Below are positions 18,697 through 27,109 of a DNA stretch of 64,000 nt, in pieces. The stretch is from Nocardioides sp. Kera G14. GTDB taxonomy: Bacteria; Actinomycetota; Actinomycetes; Propionibacteriales; Nocardioidaceae. The notes beneath the pieces were generated by a model that worked only from the letters and a program-made list of their open reading frames with translations, ran no database searches and had not been told where the DNA came from. A program made the position numbers and the translations under genes. The stretch lies in contig NZ_CP085839.1 in assembly GCF_020715565.1 (NCBI RefSeq), positions 62,001 through 126,000 of the forward strand, given 5' to 3'. The first letter of the stretch is position 1. Every line of letters starts with the position of its first letter.

Positions 18697-20760
18697 ATGG
18701 GGTCGATGGTTGACACACACTGCCCCTACTGCTCGCTCCAGTGCGGGATGTCCCTGCAGCGCAAGGGCCTCGCGCTGGAGGTGGCGGCGCGGCCGGACTT
18801 CCCCGTCAACGAGGGGGCGCTGTGTCGGAAGGGCTGGACCGCCGCTGGTCTTCGCGGGTCGCGCGAGCGGATCACCTCGCCAATGGTGCGCTCGCGTTCG
18901 ACGGGTGAGTGGAGTGCAGCGTCATGGGACGAGGCGCTCGACCTGATCGCGGACCGCCTTATGACGTTGAGGTCTGAGCACGGCGCTGATGCCAACGCGA
19001 TCTTCGGTGGCGGTGGTCTGACCAACGAGAAGGCCTACCAGCTCGGCAAGTTCGCCCGCATTGCACTGGGCACGGCGATGATCGACTACAACGGCCGTTG
19101 GTGCATGTCGTCCGCGGCGTCGGCGGGCAACCAGGCCTTCGGCGTGGACCGCGGCCTGCCCTTCCCCCTGGCCGACGTCGAGCAGGCGGATGTCGTGGTG
19201 CTCGTCGGCTCCAACCTCGCCGAGACGATGCCACCGGCCGCGCGGCACCTCGACCGCCTCCGGGAGCGTGGCGGCAAGGTCGTGGTCATCGACCCTCGTC
19301 GTACGCCGACCGGCGACCGTGCCGACCTCTTCCTGCAACCCGTGCCGGGCACGGATCTCCCACTGGCACTGGGGATACTCCACTTGATCGACGCTGCAGG
19401 AGGGGTTGACGAGGCCTATGTCGCCTCCCGGGCTGTGGGGTTCGACGAGGCCCGCACGGCCGCCGCTGAGTGGTGGGAGGAACGCGTCGAGCGGGTCACC
19501 GGCATCCTCGCCTCGGAGGTGCGCCAGCTCGCCGAGCTGATGATGTCGTCGAAACGCGTGATGGTGCTGACCGCCCGCGGTGCCGAGCAGCATGCCGACG
19601 GCACGGCCACCGTGCTGGCCTGGATCAACGTCGTGCTCGCCCTGGGGCTCCCCGGGAGGCCGTACGCCGGCTACGGCTGCCTCACCGGCCAGGGCAACGG
19701 ACAGGGTGGTCGCGAGCACGGCCAGAAGGCCGACCAGCTTCCCGGTTACCGGATGATCGACGATCCCGCGGCACGCGCGCATGTCGCCTCGGTGTGGGGC
19801 GTCGCGCCGGAATCCCTTCCCGGCAAGGGGTTGTCGGCCTACGAGCTGCTCTCCGCGCTGGGCACCGAGCAGGGCCCGAAGTCGCTGATGGTCTTCGGCT
19901 CGAACCCGGTCGTCTCCGCCCCGAACGCCCTCGCCGTGACGGAGCGGCTGCAGGCGCTCGACCTGTTGGTGGTCGCGGACATCGTCATGTCAGAGACCGC
20001 GGCACTCGCTGACGTCGTACTCCCGATCACGCAGTGGGCCGAGGAGAGCGGCACGATGACGAACCTCGAAGGGCGGATCATCCTTCGCCAGAAGGCGATC
20101 ACACCCCCGGCGGGGGTGAGGTCCGACCTCGACATCATGGCCGGCCTGGCCGAGAGGCTGAAGGCGCCGGGTGCCTGGTCGGTCGAGCCGGAGGTGGTCT
20201 TCGACGAGCTCCGGTTGGCGAGCAAGGGCGGCAAGGCCGACTACAGCGGCGTCACCTACGACCGGATCCGCACGGAGAACGGCCTCTTCTGGCCGGTCCC
20301 GACGCTTGATGACGGGGACCATCCCGGCACCGAGCGGCTCTTCGCCGAGTCGTTCTTCCACGCCGACGGTCGCGCCCGCTTCGTGCCGGTCGAGTGGCAC
20401 GGCGTCGCTGAGGAGATCGACGCCGACTTCCCGCTCCACCTGACGACCGGCCGCGTCCTGTCGCAGTACCAGTCGGGCGCCCAGACCCGCCGGATCCGCG
20501 ACCTCCCCGACGAGGGCGCCTTCGTCGAGCTCCACCCGATGCTCGCCCTGCGCCTCGGCGCGCATGACGGCGAGCCCCTCACGCTCAGCACGAGACGCGG
20601 CACGATGCAGGCACCCGCCAAGATCGTCGACACCATCCGCCCAGACACGATCTTCGTCCCCTTCCACTGGATCGGCGCCAACAAGCTCACCCTCGACACC
20701 CTCGACCCCAGCTCCCGCATGCCCGAGTTCAAGGTCTGCGCGGCTGCTGTGAGGGCGTGA
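18697..20760 (+). CDS. nasA: Assimilatory nitrate reductase, catalytic subunit
   Basis: Cytoplasmic molybdopterin enzyme reducing nitrate to nitrite. The 687-residue protein begins with the [4Fe-4S] ligands CPYCSLQC (Cys9, 12, 16) and Cys43, then NGRWCMSSA whose Cys136 is the expected Mo ligand, YGCLTGQGNGQGGREHGQKADQ at the cofactor site, and the C-terminal molydopterin-dinucleotide-binding domain (LHLTTGRVLSQYQSGAQTRR, about 580-600). There is no extra C-terminal [2Fe-2S] domain, so electrons probably come from the next gene's product. An alternative ATG at 18706 is equally possible. No twin-arginine signal is present, as expected for an assimilatory enzyme. Confidence 0.92.
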   Translation: MGSMVDTHCPYCSLQCGMSLQRKGLALEVAARPDFPVNEGALCRKGWTAAGLRGSRERITSPMVRSRSTGEWSAASWDEALDLIADRLMTLRSEHGADANAIFGGGGLTNEKAYQLGKFARIALGTAMIDYNGRWCMSSAASAGNQAFGVDRGLPFPLADVEQADVVVLVGSNLAETMPPAARHLDRLRERGGKVVVIDPRRTPTGDRADLFLQPVPGTDLPLALGILHLIDAAGGVDEAYVASRAVGFDEARTAAAEWWEERVERVTGILASEVRQLAELMMSSKRVMVLTARGAEQHADGTATVLAWINVVLALGLPGRPYAGYGCLTGQGNGQGGREHGQKADQLPGYRMIDDPAARAHVASVWGVAPESLPGKGLSAYELLSALGTEQGPKSLMVFGSNPVVSAPNALAVTERLQALDLLVVADIVMSETAALADVVLPITQWAEESGTMTNLEGRIILRQKAITPPAGVRSDLDIMAGLAERLKAPGAWSVEPEVVFDELRLASKGGKADYSGVTYDRIRTENGLFWPVPTLDDGDHPGTERLFAESFFHADGRARFVPVEWHGVAEEIDADFPLHLTTGRVLSQYQSGAQTRRIRDLPDEGAFVELHPMLALRLGAHDGEPLTLSTRRGTMQAPAKIVDTIRPDTIFVPFHWIGANKLTLDTLDPSSRMPEFKVCAAAVRA

Positions 20761-20805
20761 GCAGAAAGTGACACACCCCTGACACCTACGGGTCGGGAGT
20801 GTTAC
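20749..20805 (+). promoter_or_regulatory. Nitrogen promoter module in front of the nitrate electron-transfer/nirBD operon
   Basis: GTGAGGGCGTGAG (20749-20761), then GTGAC (20768), CTGAC (20779), GGGTC (20790) and GTTAC (20801), starting 11 bases apart. The first 19 bases of the GTGAC part match the narK copy at 16 of 19 positions. It overlaps the nitrate reductase stop and ends 22 bases before the next GTG start. Confidence 0.65.
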
Positions 20806-20827
20806 GACGGCCGCACACCATGGAGTT

Positions 20828-22276
20828 GTGACTGAGCGGATCGTGATCGTGGGCAACGGCATGGCTGCCGTGCGCCTTGCGGAGCGGTTGGTCTCGAGGC
20901 GCGACGCGAGCCGGCGCGACCTGCAGATCACTGTCGTGGGGGACGAGCCGCACGCGCCGTACAACCGGATCCTGCTCAGCGCCGTGCTGGAGGGGACGCA
21001 CCGGCCCGAGGCGATCACGCTGCGCAACGGCAACTGGTTCGCGGCCCACGGGATCGACCTACGACTCGGCATGCGGGTGGTCGACATCCACCGTGACCGC
21101 AAGGTGATCGAGCTCGCCGACCGCAGCGAGATTCCCTACGACAAGCTCGTCCTCGCCACCGGTGCGATCCCCACACTGCCGCCGATCCGCGGGCTGGTGC
21201 AGCGCGACGGCAACCTGCACCCGAAGGTGCACGCGTTCCGCAGCCTCGACGACTGCGGCCGACTCCTCGCTGAGGTTTCGACAAGCTCAACCAACAGGGG
21301 ACCTCAGACGGCGATCGTCATCGGCGGCGGCCTGCTCGGCCTGCAGGTCGCGCGTGCCCTCTCCATCCGCGGACTTCGAGTCGAGATCATCGAGGGCGCC
21401 GAGTCGCTGCTCCACTCCCACGTCGACGAGGCCGCCGGCGCCGTGCTCAAGCGCAGCCTCACGAAGCTCGGCACCGAGGTCTACACCGGTGCGCGAGCCA
21501 TCCGGATCGACGACAACGGCCTCCAGCTCGACAACGGCTTCACGCTCGACGCGGACCTCTTCGTCCTCACCGCCGGCGGTCGTCCGAGCGTCAACCTCGC
21601 CCGCCGCGCCGGCCTCGAGATCCGCCGGGGCATCGTCATCGACGACACCTTGGCAACGACGGATGAAGACATCTTCGCCATCGGCGACTGTGCGCAGCAC
21701 GACGGTCGGACGACCGGCTTCGTCCCGCCGGCCTGGGAGCAGGCCGCGATCCTTGCGGCGAGGCTCACCGGCGGCGAGAAGCAGTACGACGGCCACCGGA
21801 TCGTCGCGCGCCTCCGCGCCACCGACCTCGACGTCGCCGTCCTCGGCGACCCGCAGCACGCCGCGACGGAGCCCGGCGCCGAGGTCGTCAAGGTCTCCAA
21901 CCCGATCAAGGGCACCCACAAGCTCCTCGTCCTCGACGACGGCGTGATCACCGCCGCCACGCTCGTCGGCGACCTCTCCCAGGTCGGCCTGATCACCCAG
22001 GCGTTCGACCGCGGAACCCGGCTCGCGGAGGGCGAGCCGGGACTCCTTCTCACGGGTCCCCGCAGCATCGCGGGGTCTTCGGACGCGTCGCCGGTGCAGT
22101 CGTTGCCCGACGACGCCGAGATCTGTGCCTGCGCCGGTGTCAGTGCCGGCCGGATCCGGGCCTGCTCCTCGCTCGACGACGCGCGTGAGCAGACCCGAGC
22201 GACCACCGGGTGCGGCGGGTGCCGCTCGGTCGTCGAGCAACTCCTCGCCCCCGCACGAGTGAAAGAGATCGCGTGA
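20828..22276 (+). CDS. nasB: FAD/NAD(P)-dependent oxidoreductase with C-terminal BFD-like [2Fe-2S] domain
   Basis: Likely electron-transfer partner of nitrate reductase, passing electrons from NAD(P)H. The 482-residue protein has a FAD Rossmann motif IVIVGNGMAAVRLAE at the N-terminus, a second dinucleotide motif VIGGGLLGLQVARAL (about 160-174) and the FAD-contact EDIFAIGDCA. The last 50 residues hold a BFD-type cluster motif CAC (Cys433, 435) and CGGC (Cys462, 465). Organisation resembles the N-terminal half of NirB and Bacillus NasB. A 38-base palindromic element sits in frame at about residues 148-160. The GTG start is preceded by the nitrogen module. The symbol is by analogy. Confidence 0.85.
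   Translation: MTERIVIVGNGMAAVRLAERLVSRRDASRRDLQITVVGDEPHAPYNRILLSAVLEGTHRPEAITLRNGNWFAAHGIDLRLGMRVVDIHRDRKVIELADRSEIPYDKLVLATGAIPTLPPIRGLVQRDGNLHPKVHAFRSLDDCGRLLAEVSTSSTNRGPQTAIVIGGGLLGLQVARALSIRGLRVEIIEGAESLLHSHVDEAAGAVLKRSLTKLGTEVYTGARAIRIDDNGLQLDNGFTLDADLFVLTAGGRPSVNLARRAGLEIRRGIVIDDTLATTDEDIFAIGDCAQHDGRTTGFVPPAWEQAAILAARLTGGEKQYDGHRIVARLRATDLDVAVLGDPQHAATEPGAEVVKVSNPIKGTHKLLVLDDGVITAATLVGDLSQVGLITQAFDRGTRLAEGEPGLLLTGPRSIAGSSDASPVQSLPDDAEICACAGVSAGRIRACSSLDDAREQTRATTGCGGCRSVVEQLLAPARVKEIA
21270..21307. repeat. REP-like palindromic insertion inside the nitrate electron-transfer gene
   Basis: CTGAGGT (21270-21276) and ACCTCAG (21301-21307) are perfect complements enclosing TTTCGACAAGCTCAACCA. 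It adds AEVSTSSTNRGPQ at the linker just before the second Rossmann motif and keeps the frame. I recall this TTTCGACAAGCTCAACCA word as an abundant intergenic repeat in actinobacteria, but could not check it here. Confidence 0.5.
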
Positions 22277-24882
22277 TGAGCCCTGAGTACCGCAAGCGCA
22301 TCGTCGTCATCGGACACGGCATGGTCGGACACCGCTTCGTCCAGGCCGCCATCGAGCGTGGTCTGACCGAGACCCACGACATCGTCATCCTCGGGGAGGA
22401 GCCGCGGCCGGCGTACGACCGCGTCGCGCTCACCTCGTGGTTCGAGGTCGGCGACAAGGCCCTCTCCTTCCTTCCCGAGGGGGAGTACGACGACCCGCGT
22501 GTCTCCTTGAGGCTCAACGCCGAAGTGGTCGCCATCAGCCCGAGGCACCGCATCGTGACGCTGGCCAACGGTGAGGACCTCTCCTACGACGAGCTCGTGA
22601 TGGCCACCGGTGCGGCGCCGTTCGTGCCGCCCGTGCCGGGCCGCGAGCTGGGGAACGTCTTCGTCTACCGCACGATCGACGACCTCGACGCCATCCGTAA
22701 GGCAGCGCGCAAGGCCAGGACGGGTGCGGTCATCGGTGGTGGCCTCCTCGGCCTCGAGGCCGCGAATGCCCTGCACCAGCTGGGTCTTGAGACTCACGTC
22801 GTGGAGCTCGCGCCGCGGCTGATGGCCGTCCAGGTCGACGACACCGGCGGCAGGACGCTGACCCGGCACATCGAGAAGCTCGGCATCACCACCCACACCG
22901 GAGCGATGACCGAGGCGATCCTCGCTGACAGGTCGGGCACGCGGGTCGGCAGCCTGGCGCTCAAGGACCGCAACGCCCTCGACGTCGACATCGTCGTCTT
23001 CTCTGCCGGCATCCGGCCGCGTGACGCCCTCGCCCGCGCCGCCGACCTTCAGGTGGCCGAGCGCGGCGGCATCCTCGTCGACGAGCAGTGCCGCACGATC
23101 TCCGACGAGCACATCTGGGCGATCGGTGAGTGCGCCGCACCCGGCGGTGTGATGTACGGCCTGGTCGCTCCCGGCTACTCGATGGCCGAGGTCGCGGTCG
23201 ACGCACTGGTCCGGGGTGGCGACACGGAGGCCGCCTTCACCGGCGCCGACATGTCCACGAAGCTCAAGCTTCTCGGCGTCGACGTCGCCTCCTTCGGTGA
23301 CGCCCACGGCACCACGCCCGACTCGCTCGAGCTCGTCTTCCACGACGCCGTGGCCGGCATCTACAAGAAGCTCGTCGTCACGGAGAACTCCGACGGTTCC
23401 TACCGTCTGCTCGGCGGCGTGCTGGTCGGCGACGCGTCGGCGTACGGCCTCCTGCGTCCCATGGTCTCCAGTGGCCTCGCGCTGCCGGAGAACCCCGAGG
23501 AGCTGATCCTGCCCGCCTCCACCGGAGCCGGCGCCCACATCGAGCTGCCCGACGAGGCGCAGGTCTGCTCCTGCAACGACGTCAGCAAGGGCGACATCAA
23601 GCACGCTGTCGACAACGGCTGCGAGACCGCCGGTGATGTCACCCGTGAGACCAAGGCCGGCGCCACGTGCGGCTCCTGCAAGGTCCAGGTCAAGAAGATC
23701 GTCGAGGACCACTTCGCGGCGCAGGGCAAGACGGTCGACAAGAGCCTCTGCCAGCACTTCCCCATCACTCGTGCCGAGCTCTTCGACGTCGTGCTCATCC
23801 ACGGCTACACGACCTTCGACCAGATCATCGAGGCGCACGGCCGCGGCCGCGGCTGCGACATCTGCAAGCCCACCGTCGCCTCGATCCTCGCGAGCCAGCT
23901 CAACGGGCACGTCCTCGCCCGCGAGAACCGGACGCTGCAGGACACCAACGACTTCGCGCTCGCCAACATGCAGCGCAACGGCACTTACTCCGTCGTCCCG
24001 CGCATCCCGGGCGGCGAGATCACGCCGGAGAAGCTGATCGTCATCGGTGAGGTCGCGCGCGACTTCGGGCTCTACACGAAGATCACCGGCGGGCAGCGGA
24101 TCGACCTCTTCGGCGCGCGCCTCGAGCAGCTTCCCCTTATTTGGCGGCGGTTGGTCGATGCGGGCATGGAGTCCGGCCACGCCTACGGCAAGTCGCTGCG
24201 CACGGTGAAGTCCTGCGTCGGCTCGACCTGGTGCCGGTACGGCGTCCAGGACTCGGTCGGCCTCGCCATCATGCTCGAGCTCCGCTACCGCGGGCTGCGC
24301 AGCCCGCACAAGCTCAAGGGCGGCGTCTCCGGGTGTGCCCGCGAGTGCGCCGAGGCGCGCGGCAAGGACTTCGGCGTCATCGCCACGGAGAAGGGCTGGA
24401 ACCTGTACGTCGGCGGCAACGGTGGCGCCATCCCGGCCCACGCGCAGCTGCTGGCGGGCGACCTCTCCACCGAGGAGCTTGTGCGCTATCTCGACCGGTT
24501 CCTCATGTACTACATCCGCACCGGCGACCGACTCCAGCGCACCTCCACCTGGATCGACTCCCTCGACGGTGGCCTCGACCGGGTGCGTGAGGTCGTCATC
24601 GACGATGCGTTGGGTCTCGGGTCCGAGCTCGAGGCGGCGATGGCGCAGCACGTCGACTCCTACTTCGACGAGTGGGCCGCCACCCTCGAGGACCCCGACA
24701 AGCTGCGTCGCTTCGTCTCCTTCGTCAACGCGACCGAGACGCCCGACCCCTCGATCTCCTTCGGCACGCTGCGGGACCAGATCGTCCCCGTCGACTCCGA
24801 CGGCCAGGTGAACCTCGGCACCGCGATTCCCGTCGGAGCCCCCGCCGGCTTCGTCGGCGCACCGGCAGGAGCAGAGCGATGA
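22276..24882 (+). CDS. nirB: Nitrite reductase (NAD(P)H) large subunit
   Basis: Cytoplasmic siroheme enzyme reducing nitrite to ammonium with six electrons. The 868-residue protein has a FAD domain (IVVIGHGMVGHRF, then AVIGGGLLGLEAANAL), a BFD [2Fe-2S] domain with CSCND and CGSC (about 434-470), a linker with SLCQHFP and GCDICKP Cys pairs, and the sulfite/nitrite reductase half. The latter ends with the [4Fe-4S]-siroheme ligands SCVGSTWC and SGCARECAEA. All expected cofactors are present. The ATG shares one base with the upstream stop (TGATG) and nirD overlaps by four bases. Confidence 0.95.
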   Translation: MSPEYRKRIVVIGHGMVGHRFVQAAIERGLTETHDIVILGEEPRPAYDRVALTSWFEVGDKALSFLPEGEYDDPRVSLRLNAEVVAISPRHRIVTLANGEDLSYDELVMATGAAPFVPPVPGRELGNVFVYRTIDDLDAIRKAARKARTGAVIGGGLLGLEAANALHQLGLETHVVELAPRLMAVQVDDTGGRTLTRHIEKLGITTHTGAMTEAILADRSGTRVGSLALKDRNALDVDIVVFSAGIRPRDALARAADLQVAERGGILVDEQCRTISDEHIWAIGECAAPGGVMYGLVAPGYSMAEVAVDALVRGGDTEAAFTGADMSTKLKLLGVDVASFGDAHGTTPDSLELVFHDAVAGIYKKLVVTENSDGSYRLLGGVLVGDASAYGLLRPMVSSGLALPENPEELILPASTGAGAHIELPDEAQVCSCNDVSKGDIKHAVDNGCETAGDVTRETKAGATCGSCKVQVKKIVEDHFAAQGKTVDKSLCQHFPITRAELFDVVLIHGYTTFDQIIEAHGRGRGCDICKPTVASILASQLNGHVLARENRTLQDTNDFALANMQRNGTYSVVPRIPGGEITPEKLIVIGEVARDFGLYTKITGGQRIDLFGARLEQLPLIWRRLVDAGMESGHAYGKSLRTVKSCVGSTWCRYGVQDSVGLAIMLELRYRGLRSPHKLKGGVSGCARECAEARGKDFGVIATEKGWNLYVGGNGGAIPAHAQLLAGDLSTEELVRYLDRFLMYYIRTGDRLQRTSTWIDSLDGGLDRVREVVIDDALGLGSELEAAMAQHVDSYFDEWAATLEDPDKLRRFVSFVNATETPDPSISFGTLRDQIVPVDSDGQVNLGTAIPVGAPAGFVGAPAGAER

Positions 24883-25214
24883 CCTCGGTCTGCCCGGTCG
24901 AGGCGATCGATCCCGAGTCGGGCGTCGCCGCGCTCGTCGGGGGCGAGGCGGTCGCCGTCTTCCGGACGAAGGACGACCACTTCTACGCCATCTCCAACTA
25001 CGATCCGTTCGGTCGCGCCTCAGTCCTGTCGCGCGGCATCGTCGGGACACGCACCGTGGGTGATGAGGAGGTGCCCTTCGTGGCTTCGCCGCTGCTCAAG
25101 CAGGCCTTCGACCTGCGTACGGGCGTCTGCCTGGACGACCCGGCGGTCACCGTGCCGACGTACGACGTCGTGGTGAGCGACGGCCTCGTGCTGGTCGGAG
25201 ACAGAGTTGGCTGA
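24879..25214 (+). CDS. nirD: Nitrite reductase small subunit NirD
   Basis: The 111-residue protein has the Rieske-like NirD fold (VFRTKDDHFYAISNYDPFGRASVLSRGIVG, then SPLLKQAFDLRTGVCLDD) but lacks the Cys/His ligands of true Rieske proteins, as is normal for NirD. It binds NirB to form the active NADH-nitrite reductase. The ATG overlaps nirB by four bases; the next gene starts with TTG eight bases before this stop. Confidence 0.92.
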   Translation: MTSVCPVEAIDPESGVAALVGGEAVAVFRTKDDHFYAISNYDPFGRASVLSRGIVGTRTVGDEEVPFVASPLLKQAFDLRTGVCLDDPAVTVPTYDVVVSDGLVLVGDRVG

Positions 25215-26325
25215 TCGCCCCCTCGAGGGCTTCCGGATCGGCGTGACCGCAGCCCGCAAGGCGGAGGAACAGGTCGCGCTGCTGGAGCGCCGCGGAGCGT
25301 CGGTGGTGTGCGCGCCGGCGCTGTCGATGGACCCCAACCGGGTCGACGATGCCGCACTCCGGGAGAGCACCGAGGAGGTGCTCGGCCAGCGGGTCGACAT
25401 GCTCCTGGTGACGACGGGGATCGGCATGAAGGCGTGGTTCGCGAAGGCCGAGGAGTGGGGCCTCGCCGAGCGCCTGACCGCCCATCTCAACGAGGCCGAG
25501 ATCCTCGCCCGCGGCCCCAAGTCGGTCGGCGCACTGCGTCGTTTCGGCCTGCGCGAGCTGTGGGCGCCGTCATCCGAATCCTTCGACGACGTCCTCGAGC
25601 ACCTGCGCGGCCGCGACCTGACCGGCAAGCGGATCGTGGTGCAGGAGCACGGCCAGTCGCTCTCGATGGTCGCGCACGCGCTGCGGCGCCAAGGTGCCGA
25701 GGTCGTCTCCGTCGTCGTCTACCGGGTCGAGCCCGCTGCGGACCCCGGGCCGATGTTCGGGCTCGTCGAGCTGATCGCCGGCCGTGAGCTCGACGCCGTC
25801 ACCTTCACCTCCGCGCCCGCGATCGCCGCGCTGATGCAGGTCGCCGGCTCGATGGGCCTGCGCGACGAGGTCGTCGCGGCCTTCCAGGCCGACGTGGTCG
25901 CCTCCTGCGTGGGGCCGGTCGCAGCGGCCGCCTTCGACCTGTGGGGCGTACCGACGATCTGGCCCCCCGACCGTTATCGCCTGGTGGCGATGGTCAACCA
26001 GCTGGAGGCCGAGCTGCCCTCACGTCGCGCCGGCCTCTCCATCGAGCTCCTCGGCGGCCATCAGCTGCTGCTCCACGGCGAGGAGGTGCTGCTCGACGGC
26101 GCCGAGGTGAAGCTCTCCGCCGCACCACTCGCCGTGCTCAACGCGCTGGTCGCCAACCCCGGCAACGTGGTCTCCCGGCCTGCCCTGCTGGCGATGCTGC
26201 CCAGCGGGACGGCCGGCTCCGAGCACGCCGTCGAGATGGCGGTGGCCCGCCTCCGCTCCGCTCTCGGGACGCGGGCGATCCAGACGGTGGTGAAGCGCGG
26301 CTACCGGTTGGCCGTGGCGCCGTGA
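25207..26325 (+). CDS. nnaR: NnaR-type regulator: HemD-like domain fused to a winged helix
   Basis: The 372-residue protein joins a uroporphyrinogen-III synthase-like domain (about 1-265; FRIGVTAARKAEEQVALLERRGA and SCVGPVAAAAFDLWGVP) to an OmpR-type winged helix (about 275-370; LSAAPLAVLNALVANPG and VVKRGYRLAVAP). In Streptomyces and mycobacteria this fusion is NnaR, an activator of nitrate/nitrite assimilation genes acting with GlnR. HemD activity may or may not be retained. The TTG start is rare but has GGAG six bases upstream and overlaps nirD. Position in the nir operon supports the regulator role; siroheme synthesis is a second possibility. Confidence 0.85.
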   Translation: MADRPLEGFRIGVTAARKAEEQVALLERRGASVVCAPALSMDPNRVDDAALRESTEEVLGQRVDMLLVTTGIGMKAWFAKAEEWGLAERLTAHLNEAEILARGPKSVGALRRFGLRELWAPSSESFDDVLEHLRGRDLTGKRIVVQEHGQSLSMVAHALRRQGAEVVSVVVYRVEPAADPGPMFGLVELIAGRELDAVTFTSAPAIAALMQVAGSMGLRDEVVAAFQADVVASCVGPVAAAAFDLWGVPTIWPPDRYRLVAMVNQLEAELPSRRAGLSIELLGGHQLLLHGEEVLLDGAEVKLSAAPLAVLNALVANPGNVVSRPALLAMLPSGTAGSEHAVEMAVARLRSALGTRAIQTVVKRGYRLAVAP

Positions 26326-27041
26326 CCCAGCTCATCACCGTCGCCCACGGCACCCGGCATGCGACCGGCAACCAGATCGCGTCGGAGCTTGCCCGGCTGG
26401 CGGGCGAGCGGCTCGCGATGGAGTCGACGTCGTCGTACGTCGAGCTCTGCGCGCCTCTCTTCGCGGATGTGATGGCGGGCGCGTCCGGGGATGTGGTCGC
26501 GGTGCCGCTGCTGCTCTCGCGCGGCTATCACGTGGCCGTCGACCTCCCGGCGGCGGTTCTCGCGGCAGGAAACACCGGACTCGACGGCAGGAAAGCCCGG
26601 ACTCGGCGGGAGGAAAGCCCCGATTCGGTGGTGCTGGCGCCGCCGCTCGGACCGCACCCGCTCCTGGCCCGCGCCCAGGCGTCACGCCTGATCGAGGCCG
26701 GCGCCACGCCCGGGGAGTCGGTGGTGATGATCGCCGCCGGCTCGCGTGACCCGCGTGCGGCCGAGGACCTCGCTGTCGCCGCCGACCTGCTCACCGGGAT
26801 CTGGGGCGCTCGCGTTCGGGTCGCCGTGCTCAGCGGTGAGGGCGGCCGTCCGGCCGAGGTGATCGAGCCCGGCGACGTCGTCTCCACCTACCTGCTCAGC
26901 CCCGGTCACTTCGCCACCCGCGCCGCCGAGGAGGCCCGTGCCTCCGGTGCCACCATCGTCGCCGACGTGCTCGGTGTGCACCCGCTCGTCGTCGAGCTCA
27001 TCTGCGAGCGGGCGACCAAGGCCCAGCCAGTGAGGTTGTGA
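26322..27041 (+). CDS. Sirohydrochlorin chelatase-like protein (CbiX/SirB family)
   Basis: Likely inserts iron into sirohydrochlorin to make siroheme for NirB. The 239-residue protein has two half-repeats: ITVAHGTRHATGN with the metal-binding His at 9, PLLLSRGYHVAVDLP with a second His, and in the C-half MIAAGSRDPRAAED and LLSPGHFATRAAEE. About 22 residues near 82-103 (AGNTGLDGRKARTRREESPD) come from three 22-bp tandem repeats that interrupt the first half just before LAPPLGPHP. The insertion is in frame, so the gene may still work. GTG start, with a four-base overlap with the regulator gene. Confidence 0.82.
   Translation: MTQLITVAHGTRHATGNQIASELARLAGERLAMESTSSYVELCAPLFADVMAGASGDVVAVPLLLSRGYHVAVDLPAAVLAAGNTGLDGRKARTRREESPDSVVLAPPLGPHPLLARAQASRLIEAGATPGESVVMIAAGSRDPRAAEDLAVAADLLTGIWGARVRVAVLSGEGGRPAEVIEPGDVVSTYLLSPGHFATRAAEEARASGATIVADVLGVHPLVVELICERATKAQPVRL
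26564..26629. repeat. Three tandem 22-bp repeats inside the cbiX-like gene
   Basis: Units at 26564-26585, 26586-26607 and 26608-26629 share GGCAGGAAA-N2-CCGGACTCG with a few changes. Total length is 66 bases, so the frame is kept. The reverse complement of the same unit occurs twice at 47448-47491. Confidence 0.8.
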
Positions 27042-27109
27042 GAACAAGTTCACCGTGCCGGGTCTGCATCCGCCGAGCGCCGGCAACAGCCCGCGCGGAA
27101 CGTGAGGCC

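Noticed and set aside
21481-25050. Long open frame on the minus strand opposite nasB and nirB
   Set aside because: Low-complexity Arg/Val/Asp/Gly product with no motif, exactly opposite genes with clear catalytic residues.
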